DNA of 64,000 nt, from the NCBI GenBank assembly GCA_037962975.1, contig JAYKXN010000070.1:21373-85372 (forward strand), written 5' to 3'. The stretch is from Clitoria ternatea. Taxonomy: Eukaryota; Streptophyta; Magnoliopsida; Fabales; Fabaceae. Shown here one piece after another: positions 22,801 through 33,866 of this stretch. Both the position numbers and the translations under genes were made by a program. The notes below the pieces were generated by a model, which was given only the letters and a program-made list of their open reading frames with translations, did not search any database and was not told the DNA's origin. Within the stretch, counting starts at the first letter, position 1, and every line of letters begins with the position of its first letter.

Positions 22801-23091
22801 GTGTTTTCCTCAACTAATGACTATTACTAATGTTTGCTGCCATCAATATACATTTTCTGACTCCTATTATTAGATAGAAGACTATAGATATTGTGACATT
22901 TTATAAATCTAATATAACAAATGTGTATAAATATGTTTTAGTTATTCATCAATAACCATATTTGACATTTTTACTTTAAGATAAATTTAAGATTTTGATA
23001 GTATATGTCTTTTCTGTATGTATAGAGCTCGTAAATATATCATGTCTTATTTTTCATAATAACTAAAATTTTCACACTTTATATATATATA
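19809..23091. repeat. Satellite unit (H1 remainder, full-form H2, tail)
   Basis: Continues H1 after the Cassandra-like insertion, reaches H2 near 20980 (ACAAATTCTTTTACTGG), and keeps the simple, non-inverted H2 middle (TCTAGACGGGGATTTTG near 21642, then CTATGAGTGTTTATCATACC). The tail follows, and it ends in a TA tract with ATA (23089-23091), the target duplication of CACTA-II. This is the best template for the complete H2 order. No gene is seen. Confidence 0.83.
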
Positions 23092-23482
23092 CACTACAAG
23101 AAAATGAGAAATTAGCGGCAGGAATATAGCGGAGGTTTTATAATAACCGCCGCCGCTGAGAGTGTTCCAGCAGTTTTAGTGGCGATTTTATTTAACCGCC
23201 ACTAATAGATTATTATAAAGGTGGTTGAGCCTGCGTATCACTTGAATCACCGTTAATACCCAATTAAAGATGCACATGCCTCACACATGTCTGACCCATT
23301 TAGTTCTTTTGTATCCATTCAGTTTCCCTCTTTTTCATTCAGCTTTTTTCCCTTCAGTTCCGTCTTTTCTAAAATCCCTAAACCTGTAATCCTTCACTTT
23401 CCCCCTTTCACTTTCCCCCTCATGCATTTTGCGTTCACTCCCTTATCAACCCTCGATGCTTTCGTGCCTGCGTCTGTTACTC

Positions 23483-23791
23483 ATGACAATTGGAGAGACA
23501 TTTAGTGCCTTCATTTGCCATCGTTCTCACATCATTAAGGTACTGCTACTTCCTATGGTTCTCATGTTGCTAGTTGGTTGTTTGTTCATTGGTACTGTAT
23601 TTGCTAGTAAAAATGAAACACATTGTTAGTGGTTAAAAAGTATACTGCCAGAATATCCTTCTCCTCGCTGGTTTAATAACCATGAAAGTGACATAACAAA
23701 GTGTTTTCAATATTTTCTAGAACTTGCTCTAGAGATTTCTTATACGCCTTTTGAAGTGAGAGTGTTATTGATAAAGTTACGATTTTTTTAA
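23483..23791 (+). pseudogene. Captured exon of an unrecognised membrane-anchored protein, with internal stop
   Basis: From ATG at 23483 a frame reads MTIGETFSAFICHRSHIIK, then a hydrophobic segment of about 20 residues (LLLPMVLMLLVGCLFIGTVF) and ASKNETHC, then TAG at 23627-23629. It continues in the same frame as WLKSILPEYPSPRWFNNHES, then TKCFQYFLELALEISYTPFE, where a GTGAGAG splice-donor-like site follows. The frame closes at 23789-23791. The continuity across the TAG suggests one ancestral exon with a nonsense mutation, encoding a short cytosolic head, one membrane anchor and a lumenal part. The C-rich sequence upstream (23300-23470) may be its original 5' UTR. I do not recognise the family. 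Confidence 0.5.
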
Positions 23792-24553
23792 TCGCACCTA
23801 TACGTTATCCGTAAGTCATTTTAATATTGATTGATTAATTGAGTGGAAATAGACAAATTTAATTAACGTATGAGGAAAACTCTCTTCAACAAATTTAATT
23901 AATCTGTATGTTTCTTGCTCTGTTTAGCTATGAAAGGTTGTGATGCTTTTTTTGCTTTGTTTGGAAAACTATAAATGGAGTGAATACAAAAATCTCATAG
24001 GCTTTTTTAATATCTAATAATTTTCACTGTCTTCTTTGTGGAAAGCTCAAATTCTTCTTGAGCATTTGCTGATTCTGTAGTCCATGTACTATCTTTGTAC
24101 CTTCTAATATCCCTTCTTGCTCTATGGAGTTACTTTGTTCTTGAAAAGGGCTTCTGAGGAATATATATGGAAAAAAATAGAAGACATAAAATGTAAATAA
24201 TAGATTGGCTTTTGTATGTGTGCTCAAGACACATGTCAAGAAATTAAAAAGTGAATTTTTCTAATTTAAAATTACCATTAATGCAGTGACTCTCTCATTT
24301 TCATGTAAGTTCTATACAACTTTTCCTAAAAAAGAATTGTTATGATTTTAGTGATGAATCTTTTGATTAGTGATGAATCTTTTGATTCAACTACATTACC
24401 TGTACACTATAGAAGAAGAAAAAATCCTAAAACAGAAGCCAATCCCCGAAGGCATTAGGTTCAGGAAATGCAAATTAAATGCAGGCTGCTGACTTCAACA
24501 AACTTGATGTTTTCCCAGGACACTTTGATCCTTTATTATTTCGATGTATTGTC

Positions 24554-25194
24554 ATCAAACATGGTTAGATGATCTGTTGCTTATTGTTACTTAGAAATGG
24601 TCTTCCATAAAAGGGGAGCTTAGGGACTATTGCAAAACATTTTACCAATTGTAGTTGCCTGCACCATGATATAGGATTCATCCATATGGTACTCAATTTC
24701 TCTTGATTGACATAACTTGTTTTTTGTTTTGAAGTTTCTAAAATAGTTCCCAAGAGATCTGGTTTCTCTAAAGAGAGCACAAGTCCTATGTTTCTATTTG
24801 GGTCAACCTAATCATTCTTTATCTCTTGTTCAACAGGTACTTTTCTATTTAGAGAACATTTTTGTTTCATTTATACTGTGATCTGGTTTCATTTATACTG
24901 TGAATCAAACATGGTTAGATGATCTTTTGCTTATTGCTACTTAGAAATGGTCTTCCTCAAAAGGGGAGCTTAGGGAAGATTGCAGAACATCTTACTAATT
25001 GTACTTGTCTGCACCATGATATAGGATTCATCCATATGGTACTCAATTTCTCTTGATTAACACAACTTGTTTTTTGTTTTAAAGCTTCTAAAATAGTTCC
25101 TAAGCGATCTGGTTTCTCTAAAGAGAGCATAAGTCCTATGTTTCTATTTGGGTCAGCCTAATCGTTCTTTATCTCTTATTCAACAGGTACTTTT
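24554..25194. repeat. 350-bp direct duplication within CACTA-II
   Basis: The block 24554-24844 (ATCAAACATGGTTAGATG to CAACAGGTACTTTT) recurs at 24904-25194 with an exact 350-base offset and scattered substitutions. The spacer 24845-24903 contains the shorter repeat TTTCATTTATACTGTGA twice. Both copies end with a splice-acceptor-like CAACAG. This is a local duplication in captured or element sequence, of unknown role. Confidence 0.9.
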
Positions 25195-25633
25195 ACTGGA
25201 GGAACAACTATAAAAATAAAGTGGAGAATGGCTAAAATGAATCGTGGATTAACATGTGTTTTCTAGAAATTTAGGAAGATGAATGTTTCACTAATACAAT
25301 TTCGAAGATTAATTTGTGGGTTTAATTGAACTTAAAAATATTGCCTAGGAGGGAAAATGATGGCTCATATAATAAGAACTTCTTTATTTTGTTTATTTGC
25401 TTAATTTTCTTATATTTAGTAATAAGGAGGTAAGTGTAATATTGGATTATAGACTATGGTAATCCTAAGTTGAACCTTTTTCTGTAGGACTTTAGGTAGT
25501 GCTTAATTCATGTGGCTTGTATGTTTGTAGTGGTAAGCCTCGTGCTAGCTTAGAATTTTGATTTACTTAATTGGTGAATGTGAACATTGACATTCACATT
25601 TGAGTTTCATTCTCTCGACTCTTTTTAATTTAG

Positions 25634-25781
25634 TGATGCACCAACTGCCCAGAAATCTTTTGAGAGTTTGAGGCCTGACTTGCTTCTTGTCTTGGGAGAT
25701 GTTTCTGCAAAAGGGTCAGAGTTAACAAAGAGCAAATGGATGTTCGTACTGCAACAGTTTTACAAAGTGCTATATTCATAA
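25634..25781 (+). pseudogene. Captured exon of a calcineurin-like metallophosphoesterase
   Basis: After a splice-acceptor-like TTTAATTTAG the plus frame reads FESLRPDLLLVLGDVSAKG (GDVSAKG at 25695-25715), then SELTKSKWMFVLQQFYKVL, and stops at 25779-25781. The hydrophobic strand followed by a GD(x)nG motif fits the metal-binding GDxxDRG region of metallophosphoesterases. The wording recalls plant members related to MPPE1/Ted1-type ER enzymes, but this is from memory. Only one exon is present; other metal ligands are missing and the end runs into element sequence, so it is not functional. Copy B has a premature stop here. Confidence 0.6.
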
Positions 25782-26259
25782 TTCATAATTATAAATAGTA
25801 ACTATTTATCATTTGTATATTTGTATCCTATTCATATTTATGAAATAGATATTCATCAAACTTTTGAATATTCATAGATAATAGTGAAATCTATTTTTAA
25901 AAACATTAACGGGTATAAAAAAATGTTATAAAAAAGGTAAAATCTAACTTTTAAAAATTAGTGGATATAAAAAATAATTTTTTATAATTAAGGAAAACCT
26001 ATTTTTTGGAAATATTGACACTTTCAGTCGCGGTTTAAGCGACATCTAAATGGCTTTTATTTTTTTGCGGTGTTTGTAACTTCAGATAAAATCATAACGA
26101 CGGTTTTCCCGGCGGTTAAATTGTTAGTGGCAGTTATTCTAGCGGTTATAAGAAACCACCGCTAAATGCCTAGCGGCGCCGCTGATGTCATTTAGTGTCG
26201 GTTTAAACCGCCGCTATATTCCAAAATAACAGCCGCTATATTCCCTTTTTGTTGTAGTG

Positions 26260-29200
26260 ATATGCACAATGGATATATATTCTTAAATGATTATAACAAA
26301 CATTAACATCAAGTAAAATAATAAAACATACACTAATTTTAGATGTTAAATTTTACTATTCTTTATTTTAATGGTGTAAGTGTTGTACATCGCATTTAAA
26401 GTCCACTATGACGACAAATTCTTTTGTTGGTTTCTAACAACATCTATGAGTGACACATTTAATTCTGATATTTAAAGCCACCCTAAAATCTTCATATGTA
26501 ATTTGGTATAATATTTTAGTATTGGTTTAATAATAATAATAATAACAAATTAAATACTATTAGATGGTTCTTTATATATATCTTAATCAAATTAAAGTGT
26601 ATATAATTAATAACAATGACTTTTATCTAAATATAATCCTTTCACTGATTTTTCTAATTACTTTATACTCAATAAATATTTTATTATTTGCCAAGTAATC
26701 CTATTCTAAGGAATTATTGTCTCAACCCTTTTTCTTACAATAAAGACAAGTCGGTTCATTAACTTTATTACTTTCAGAATTTATACTTAATCACTTCTGG
26801 TGGACACACTCACAAGATCTCTTTAAATTAATAAGCACTCCTAGCACAAAAATTTTAAACACGTTTTATATCCTCAAAAAGTGCTTTATGTCATTGCACT
26901 CCCATCTTCTGGTAACAAAAAAACACAAGTTTATGATCAAGATAAAGATCATGCTAGAATAGATGCTAGTTTTATTTTTTATTCATTTTAATTTTACTTC
27001 TATAATGTTAAATTTTTTATAGAAAAGGATTTTATGTTTATGAATGGATTCATAAAATGTCAATTTTGATCTTTTATGTCAAATCACAATTAGAATGTGA
27101 ATTCTTTAAGTTGATAGTTATTTCTATCAAGTTATTCATTATATATTTTATTGACATGTAATTTTTATAGTTTGTTTAGATATTTTAAACCTTATGATTA
27201 TACATAAGTATTAGTATTACTTATTTATTTGAAAAAGACAATGTCTCTATATCAGATGTTCCTTTTCTACCATCATAACTTTGTCTTCACAAATTTATGA
27301 ATATTATAAGATTTTAAATTTTAATAATTTTTATATAACTTTTTTATGAATGTTACATTTTTATTGATGTCTCAATCATAGAATAGAACACTAAATATAA
27401 GATATATTTAATGAATAAAAATAATTTGATAAGTGGCAATTTATTAAATTTATCTTCATTTGATTTAAAAAAATAAATTTTATTTAAATGAAGAAAAATT
27501 AGAAATTAAATATAAAAGTAAAAAATTATAAAATATTTATTCCATTCTAGATTTTTAAACTTTCAATGCAATGATGGTATGAAAATATATGTTTCCATAC
27601 TAATAACTAATATGTTCTACATATAAAAAAGTCATGAATGATGAGATTCAGACAAATGTCATGATAAATGACATAATAAAAATAAGTAAGTCATTGTTTG
27701 TGATATTTACACATGTTCATGAGAGTAACAAAAGGTTGATTTTAATATATAAGTGATTTTGATTTGTATGTTAGTAAATCACCAACAAATAAAAATGTAT
27801 AAGATTTGAAAACATTTACAATATCTAAGTATCATGCTCAGGTTATAAGTATGTTAAATATTATTATGTAATATTAAATATCTTAAATATATATAATACT
27901 TATTAATATATATAATAATTATCATTGATTTAAATTTTAAATATTCTAAAACATGTTACCATAATGAAAAATAATGAAAGATATCAATGTTTGAAGTTAT
28001 TAAATAAAATTGAACCATTCTCATATGATCTTTTTTTGTTTTAAGTGAATTACATAATATCCGTTGTAGATCATGATAACAAATTCTTTTACTGGTTTAT
28101 AACAACCTTGACGAGTGTGATATCTAAGTCACATATGTAAGACCACCCTTGTAATCTTCGTATGTTGTTTGATATAAGCGTTGAGTATTTGTTTAAAGAA
28201 AAGAAAAAACTAACCATTATTAGATACTTTTTTATATATATCCTTATTAAATTAAAACATACACAATGATGATAATTTTGATTTAATAATATACAGTTAA
28301 GCATTATTAGGTGGTTCTTTATGCATAACTTAATAAAATCAAAGTGTAAACAATGATGATGACATTATTAGTTTGATTTTCTATTTCAAACGATATGATT
28401 ATACACAAATGCTAATACTATTTATTTATTTGAAAAATTTAGTGTGTCTAACTTATAGGTATATATCAAATGTTCTATTATCATTGATTGTATCTTCAAA
28501 AGTTTATAATTACGATATGATTTTAAATTTTCATAATTTTTTATATATCATTATGACGAATATCACCTCTTTGTTGGCGTCACTATTGTAGTGTACAACA
28601 CTAGATATAAGATATATTTAACGAATAAAAACAATTCAAGGTTAAATTTATCTTTATTTTATTTTTAAAAGATAAATTTTATTTTAAAAATAGGAAAAAG
28701 ATTAAAACCATACATATATAAGTAAAAATTATTATCAAAATTGTTTAATTATACATTTTTAAAATTTAACTGCACTCTTAGAATCAAAATTTATGTTACC
28801 ACTCTAAAAACTAATATGTAATATGTATTGATAGTCATGATTGGTGAAATTCAAACAAATATCATGATAAATGACATCATGAGAGTGTGATGCAAATATA
28901 TGAGTTATTTTTTCAAAAGAAATCTAAAAGATCTTAGAAGTTGGATGTCAATCCATAATTTGGTATTGTTATATAATTCAAAAATAATAAGTATTTTCAT
29001 TGTACATTTTCTCTTTCTAATTCATCTTTATATGTATAAAGTTAATAAGTTTGTGATTCTCAACCTTTAGTACTTTATGTGACGCCATATTTTCTCTCTA
29101 TAATTTAGGGTTCAAAATTTAGTTTGCATTAAGCCATGGATACAGACCCAAAGCAACATTAAATAACTCAAGGGATTCCAAACATATATTGTGTATTTAT

Positions 29201-29648
29201 TTCAGCAAACTCACTTGAAATGAGTTTAATGAGTCATGATGAAATGTTGCCACTTATTAAATATGATGTTATAAATTGTGCTAAAACTAAATTAGGCTGA
29301 ATCTATCTGAAAAATAAAGTGAAGTGTTAATTTAATTTTAAAATTAGTTATGTGTCTTTTCCTCAGCCAGTGACTATGGCTAATATTTACTGCCATCAAT
29401 ATACATTTTTTGACTCCTATTATTAGATAAAAGACTATAGATATTGTGATATTTTATAAATCTAACATAACAAATGTGTGTAAATATGTTTTAGTTATTC
29501 ATTAATAACCATATTTGACATTTTTACTTTAAGATAAAATTAAGATTTTGATAGTATATGTCTTCTCTGTATGTATAGACCTCTTAAATATATCATGTCT
29601 TATTTTTTATAATAACCAAAATTTTCACACTTTATATATATATATATG
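26260..29648. repeat. Satellite unit, full dimer (copy B of 387-3775)
   Basis: Same H1, H2 and tail as 387-3775 at an offset of 25,873, starting with the ATA target duplication of CACTA-II and ending with the TA tract and ATG before CACTA-I. I saw no base differences from copy A here. No gene is seen. Confidence 0.85.
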
Positions 29649-30070
29649 CACTAATGGAGAAAGAGGCTTTAAGTACGGTTTTAGGGGACTTTTATGCACG
29701 GTTCCAGAACCGTTCTTGTTCCCACCATGCTTTTAGATAGGGACTTTTAAGGACGGTTATGAACCGTGCTTGTATGTACCTTTTAAGCATGGTTATTTTT
29801 AACCGTCTTCGTAGGGGGGCTTTTAAGCACGGTTCCTTTGAACCGTGTTCGTATGTGGCAACTTTTAAGCACGATTCTGAGAATAACCGTCTTCGTAGGG
29901 GGACTTTTAAGCTCAGTTCTCACAACAACCATCTTTGTAAGGGGGTTTTTAAGCACGGTTAACACCATAACCGTGCTTAAAACCTTATTTTTTTAAAAAA
30001 CAAATTTATTCCTTATTTTTTTATTCCTTAAAATTTTTTTATTCCTTAAAACCGTGTTTGTTCAAAATAT

Positions 30071-30276
30071 TGGGTAGTATGGATACTGTAAATCTTCAAG
30101 AAAATTATGAGTCACTGGCAAAAGCTTATCTTTTTCCAATGTAATAATCTCACATTTAGTTCCATCATCAAACATTACAAAAGTCCACCATATCGAAAAT
30201 CAACATCCTCTTGATCCTCACTGCTACTGCTGTCACTGGAAGTTTCCCAATCCGAATCAATAATGTGAGTATCCAT
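30071..30276 (-). pseudogene. Captured PHO2/UBC24-like fragment, copy B
   Basis: Identical in arrangement to 4198-4403: ATG at 30276-30274, the acidic N-terminal piece ending FRYGG, a frame change, then VMFDDGTKCEI to YPYYP. Not functional. Confidence 0.6.
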
Positions 30277-31425
30277 TAACTAGATGCCTGCCATAAGGTG
30301 TTCATGGTAACATCAACAAAATAGTTACAATAAAATAACTTCAAAACACAGCATAAGAAAGAAAAGAGTGTTAGTTAATAAGATGAATTCTCAATAGACT
30401 GAAAAATAGATAGAATCAGAATTAAACAGAAATTAGTAATATCTTGATAAGAAAGCACACCACCTAGCAATTAAGATATAGATTTTTAACTCTTGGAAAA
30501 AATCATTAGTAATCTCATTACCATATTGCCAAAGGAGAGTTACCCCATAATGAAGCTAAACAGAACAGGTTTACCAGGAATGCTTTTCAACAGAAAAAAA
30601 ACAACAACAACCAGTCACCATAAACTTTCTACTCCTTGATTATAGCAAGGGGAAATCATCATATAACCTGCCTGGAAGAACTACATCGAATTCGAAACAT
30701 ACTTGCCATGCCACCAAAACCAAAAAAGCTTCTATTACCATATAACTATTTTGTGTACCATATAACTATCCGAAGTAATGGAAATCCTCTGGTCCCGAAG
30801 CATGTTCAAATTAGGGGCCAACAACCGTGTGTACCGGTCAAAATACAAGAGCTGCTTTAAGAGAAGTATTCTCGAGGAAACTTTAACCCATAGGATTCAC
30901 TTACCCGAACCTGTAGAGCACAGAAAACTTTTGAAATGAAAGGACAAACATGCGTAAATTTCATCCGTTACCATCCAGAAGTTAAAATCAATCATACTAA
31001 TTTCACTATTTCATCTGATTTAGATAAAATTCTTTCTTCTTCCCTTTTTTTCATATTTTCAATTCCATATAAAATTAGTTTGGAAGCTCAAAAATCATAT
31101 CAGTTCAAAAACTAAATGGAACCTGAAGATTAACCTAAGAATGAGAACTTGAGATGTAGCTACAGAAAGTAAAAGAGACGTAAGATAAGGATACAAAGCA
31201 TCTTCTTCGAAACTCTTGAAGTTAGAACAACCGACCAGGGAGAGCGATCCATAGAAAAAATCCAGACTATCCAATCTGTTTTCCAGATCTTGATGTTATT
31301 CATCTTCCTCTTCCTCCTCCTCCTCCTCGACATCTAGAACTAAATCCACAGTATGAAAGAAATCACAATCCAAATCAAGAACAGAAAAGTAATAACAAAG
31401 TATAAAAGTTTGTTTCAGGAAGTAC

Positions 31426-31660
31426 CGGGAACGTAGCCATAGTTCTTGAGGCGATCTTCGAGTTGAAGGAGATCGGCGTGGTTCTTCTTGTAGAACTCGT
31501 TGCAGTGACATAGAAGCTCTTCGAAAGACACGGTGCCGAAGGACATGGAATTGAGCATGTCAAGGTCGGAGGTGGCGCTGGATACACGACGATTCACGCA
31601 TTGCATGAAGGTGGAGGAAGCGGAGTCTGTGATGATGATGGAAGAGTTTAGATTTTGTCA
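31426..31660 (-). pseudogene. Captured SKA3-like exon, copy B
   Basis: Same frame as 5553-5787 (NRRVSS, MSFGTVSFEELL, LQLEDRL, YVPG before GT). No change noticed relative to copy A. Confidence 0.45.
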
Positions 31661-32133
31661 GCGACGAAAGAGAATGATGATTAGCCTTTTAACTTAGAGA
31701 ATAACTCTATAAGCACGGTTCCCCTCAGAACCGTCTTAGTAGCTTAATTTTTTATACCTTTTAAGCACGGGTCCCCTGATAACCGTGTTAGTAGATTAGC
31801 CTTTAAACACGGTTCCCTTTAACCGTCTTTGTAGGATTTTTAAAAAAAATTTTAAAAAAATTGTTTCAAACTTTAAGCACGGTTCACTATAACCGTGTTT
31901 ATAAGTCTTTTAAAAAAATTAAAAAAATTAACCAACCTTTAAGCACGGTCCATTCGTAACCGTGTTCATAAATGGCTTTTAAGGAAGGTCATGTCTCAAC
32001 CGTGCTCGTATATGACTTTTAAAATTAAAACATGTTTCTTCATATTTACAAAAATGCCACCGCGTTGTTTTAAACATGGTTTTGGGATAGCCGTGCTCGT
32101 ATCCTTTCCTCATAGCCATTTTTTGCACTAGTG

Positions 32134-32229
32134 ATGGATGCACAATGAATCTATATTATCAAACGACAATCATTTACTTGTATTCTAAGCATTATAACAA
32201 ACATTAACACCAAGTAAAATAATAAAACA
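32134..32229. repeat. Start fragment of a satellite unit, copy B
   Basis: Same as 6261-6356, breaking at the same base into truncated CACTA-II. The junction therefore predates the A/B duplication. Confidence 0.85.
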
Positions 32230-33866
32230 CAAGAACTTAAACCAATATTTTAAAACATAGAAATTAAAATCAAATTTTAGACTAAAAACATATTTAGTAT
32301 TTAACATTTGCATATAACATCACATATAATATTACTTTTTTAAAAGTTAGATCATAAAACTCTTATCATTGTTATAGAATTAAAATTTGATAGAAATCTT
32401 TTTATTACCCTTAACATGCACAGGTAAGATACATAAAAAATAAATAAAGGGTTCGAATAACTTTTGACGAACGGTTGAGTGTTGGTGGTGATCCACTAGG
32501 CTAGCAGAGGGATTCGTAGCTTTTAGAATTTTGATTGGATCCATTAAACGCAGATTGGCAGCAGCACTTAGGATTCCATTTCTAGTTTGGATTCCATGAT
32601 TTCACCATCCACAAACATGTTTTTATTTAATGGAAACTGCTAACAACCTAACTAGTGCCTTTAAACTTTTATTTTAAAATATCACTAAAACTTCCTCTTC
32701 TTAATTTCTTAACTACTTTCTACGTCATACAACATTTCTAATTCAATAAATATTTTAGTTTGTTACAAACTAATTTGATATATGATTTATTTGGTTCTCT
32801 AGTCCCCTCTTATATTATATGATTGTAGTTTTTTATAAATAACTTTATTAATTAGTCCTCCAATTTTCTTTATCCTTTTTCTAAAATTATGTAGTCTAAT
32901 TAATAATAAGATCAGAAATCTAAATGGATATTCATAATTGTAAATAGTAACTATTTATCATTTGTATCTAAAGAAAAAAATTTATTTTGTATCCTATTCA
33001 TATTAATGAAATAGATATTCATCAAACTTTTGAATATTCATAGATAATAATGAAATCTATTATAGTTGATATCCTCACATAAATTTTAATAAAATAATTT
33101 ACAGGTTGTTGGGTATTTATATATGACTTGCCATTTAATATAGGTTCCATTTGCTATAGATTAAATTTCTATATTTTTTAATAGATAACAATAATTTATA
33201 TTTTATTTATTTTAAATTCAGGATGAAGGATCACCTACACAAGCCAGGCCCTCTTCCTCGGCTAGTGTTCAACCTTAGCTTCTTTATGTTTTATTTGACT
33301 ATATATATATATATATATGAGTTTGTAGATGATTGTTTAACTTTTATTATAAATGATGTGTAACTGGTTAAGACCTATATTGATTTTGTTATTAATATAA
33401 TTATAGTTGACTATAAATTGATCTCATAATTATATTTTTAGAAATTTAGTTTTTTTATTTATATGTTGATAATCAAATTAATTTGTATATTAAAATTTAT
33501 TTTTAAAATATAAATATCAATTAATATATAAAATATAATCTATAATTGTCACATTAAAAGCATTAACGGGTATAAAAAAATGTTATAAAAAAGGTAAAAT
33601 CTGACTTTTAAAAATTAGTGGATATAAAAAATAATTTGTTATAATTAAGGAAAACCTATTTTTTTGAAAATATTGACACTTTCAGTGACGGTTTAAGCGG
33701 CATCTAAATGGCTTTTATTTTTTGTGGCGGTTGTAACTGCAGATAAAATCATAATGGCGGTTTTCCCCGCGGTTAAACTGTTGGTAGTTATTCCAGCGGT
33801 TGCGGCGGTTTAAACCGCCGCTATATTCCAAAATAACCGCCGCTAAATTCCCTTTTTGTTGTAGTG
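32230..33866. mobile_element. 5'-truncated CACTA-II family element, copy B
   Basis: Same fragment as 6357-7993, ending TTTTTGTTGTAGTG followed by ATATGCACAATGG. The terminal-exon-like remnant lies at 33222-33278. Confidence 0.82.
33222..33278 (+). pseudogene. Terminal-exon-like remnant, copy B
   Basis: Same short frame as 7349-7405 (DEGSPTQARPSSSASVQP, stop) after TTTAAATTCAG. Origin unknown. Confidence 0.35.

Larger units (their letters stand above)
201..26073. repeat. 25.87-kb tandem repeat, copy A
   Basis: Copy A of a large direct tandem repeat. Landmarks recur at a constant spacing of 25,873 bases up to the GAA tract and 25,870 after it. The landmarks are the CACTA-I ends, the solo LTR ends, the Cassandra-like LTR and the full CACTA-II start. 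The phase of the repeat is arbitrary: I started it at the TTGTA where the left flank stops matching. Contents in order are the CACTA-II 3' end, satellite, CACTA-I, truncated CACTA-II, satellite, solo LTR, satellite, Cassandra-like LTR, satellite and the body of the full CACTA-II. Confidence 0.95.
23092..26259. mobile_element. CACTA-II, full-length non-autonomous CACTA transposon
   Basis: A 3,168-bp element from CACTACAAGAAAA to TTTTTGTTGTAGTG, with the imperfect terminal inverted repeat continuing (ATTAGCGGC versus ATATAGCGGC). The 3-bp direct repeat ATA lies at 23089-23091 and 26260-26262. GCGG/CCGC-rich subterminal motifs occupy about 23115-23230 and 26030-26245. The interior holds captured plant gene pieces on the plus strand (23483-23791, 25634-25781) and a 350-bp duplication (24554-25194); no transposase is recognisable. 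The stretch 23800-24550 and the minus-strand frames 24024-24239 and 24565-24780 resemble nothing I know. The element spans the A/B copy boundary, which shows that the phase of the 25.87-kb repeat is arbitrary. Confidence 0.9.
29649..32133. mobile_element. CACTA-I, copy B
   Basis: Same 2,485-bp element as 3776-6260, with termini CACTAATGG and GCACTAGTG and ATG duplications at 29646-29648 and 32134-32136. The only difference noticed is C at 31089 (G at 5216). It shares the CACTAA left-end mutation with copy A. Subterminal hairpin arrays lie at about 29665-29983 and 31712-32113. Confidence 0.88.

Noticed and set aside
23287..23505. Pyrimidine-rich 72-codon frame at the start of CACTA-II
   Set aside because: Pyrimidine-rich sequence resembling a 5' UTR. 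The frame starting at 23483 has the more protein-like composition and a membrane segment.
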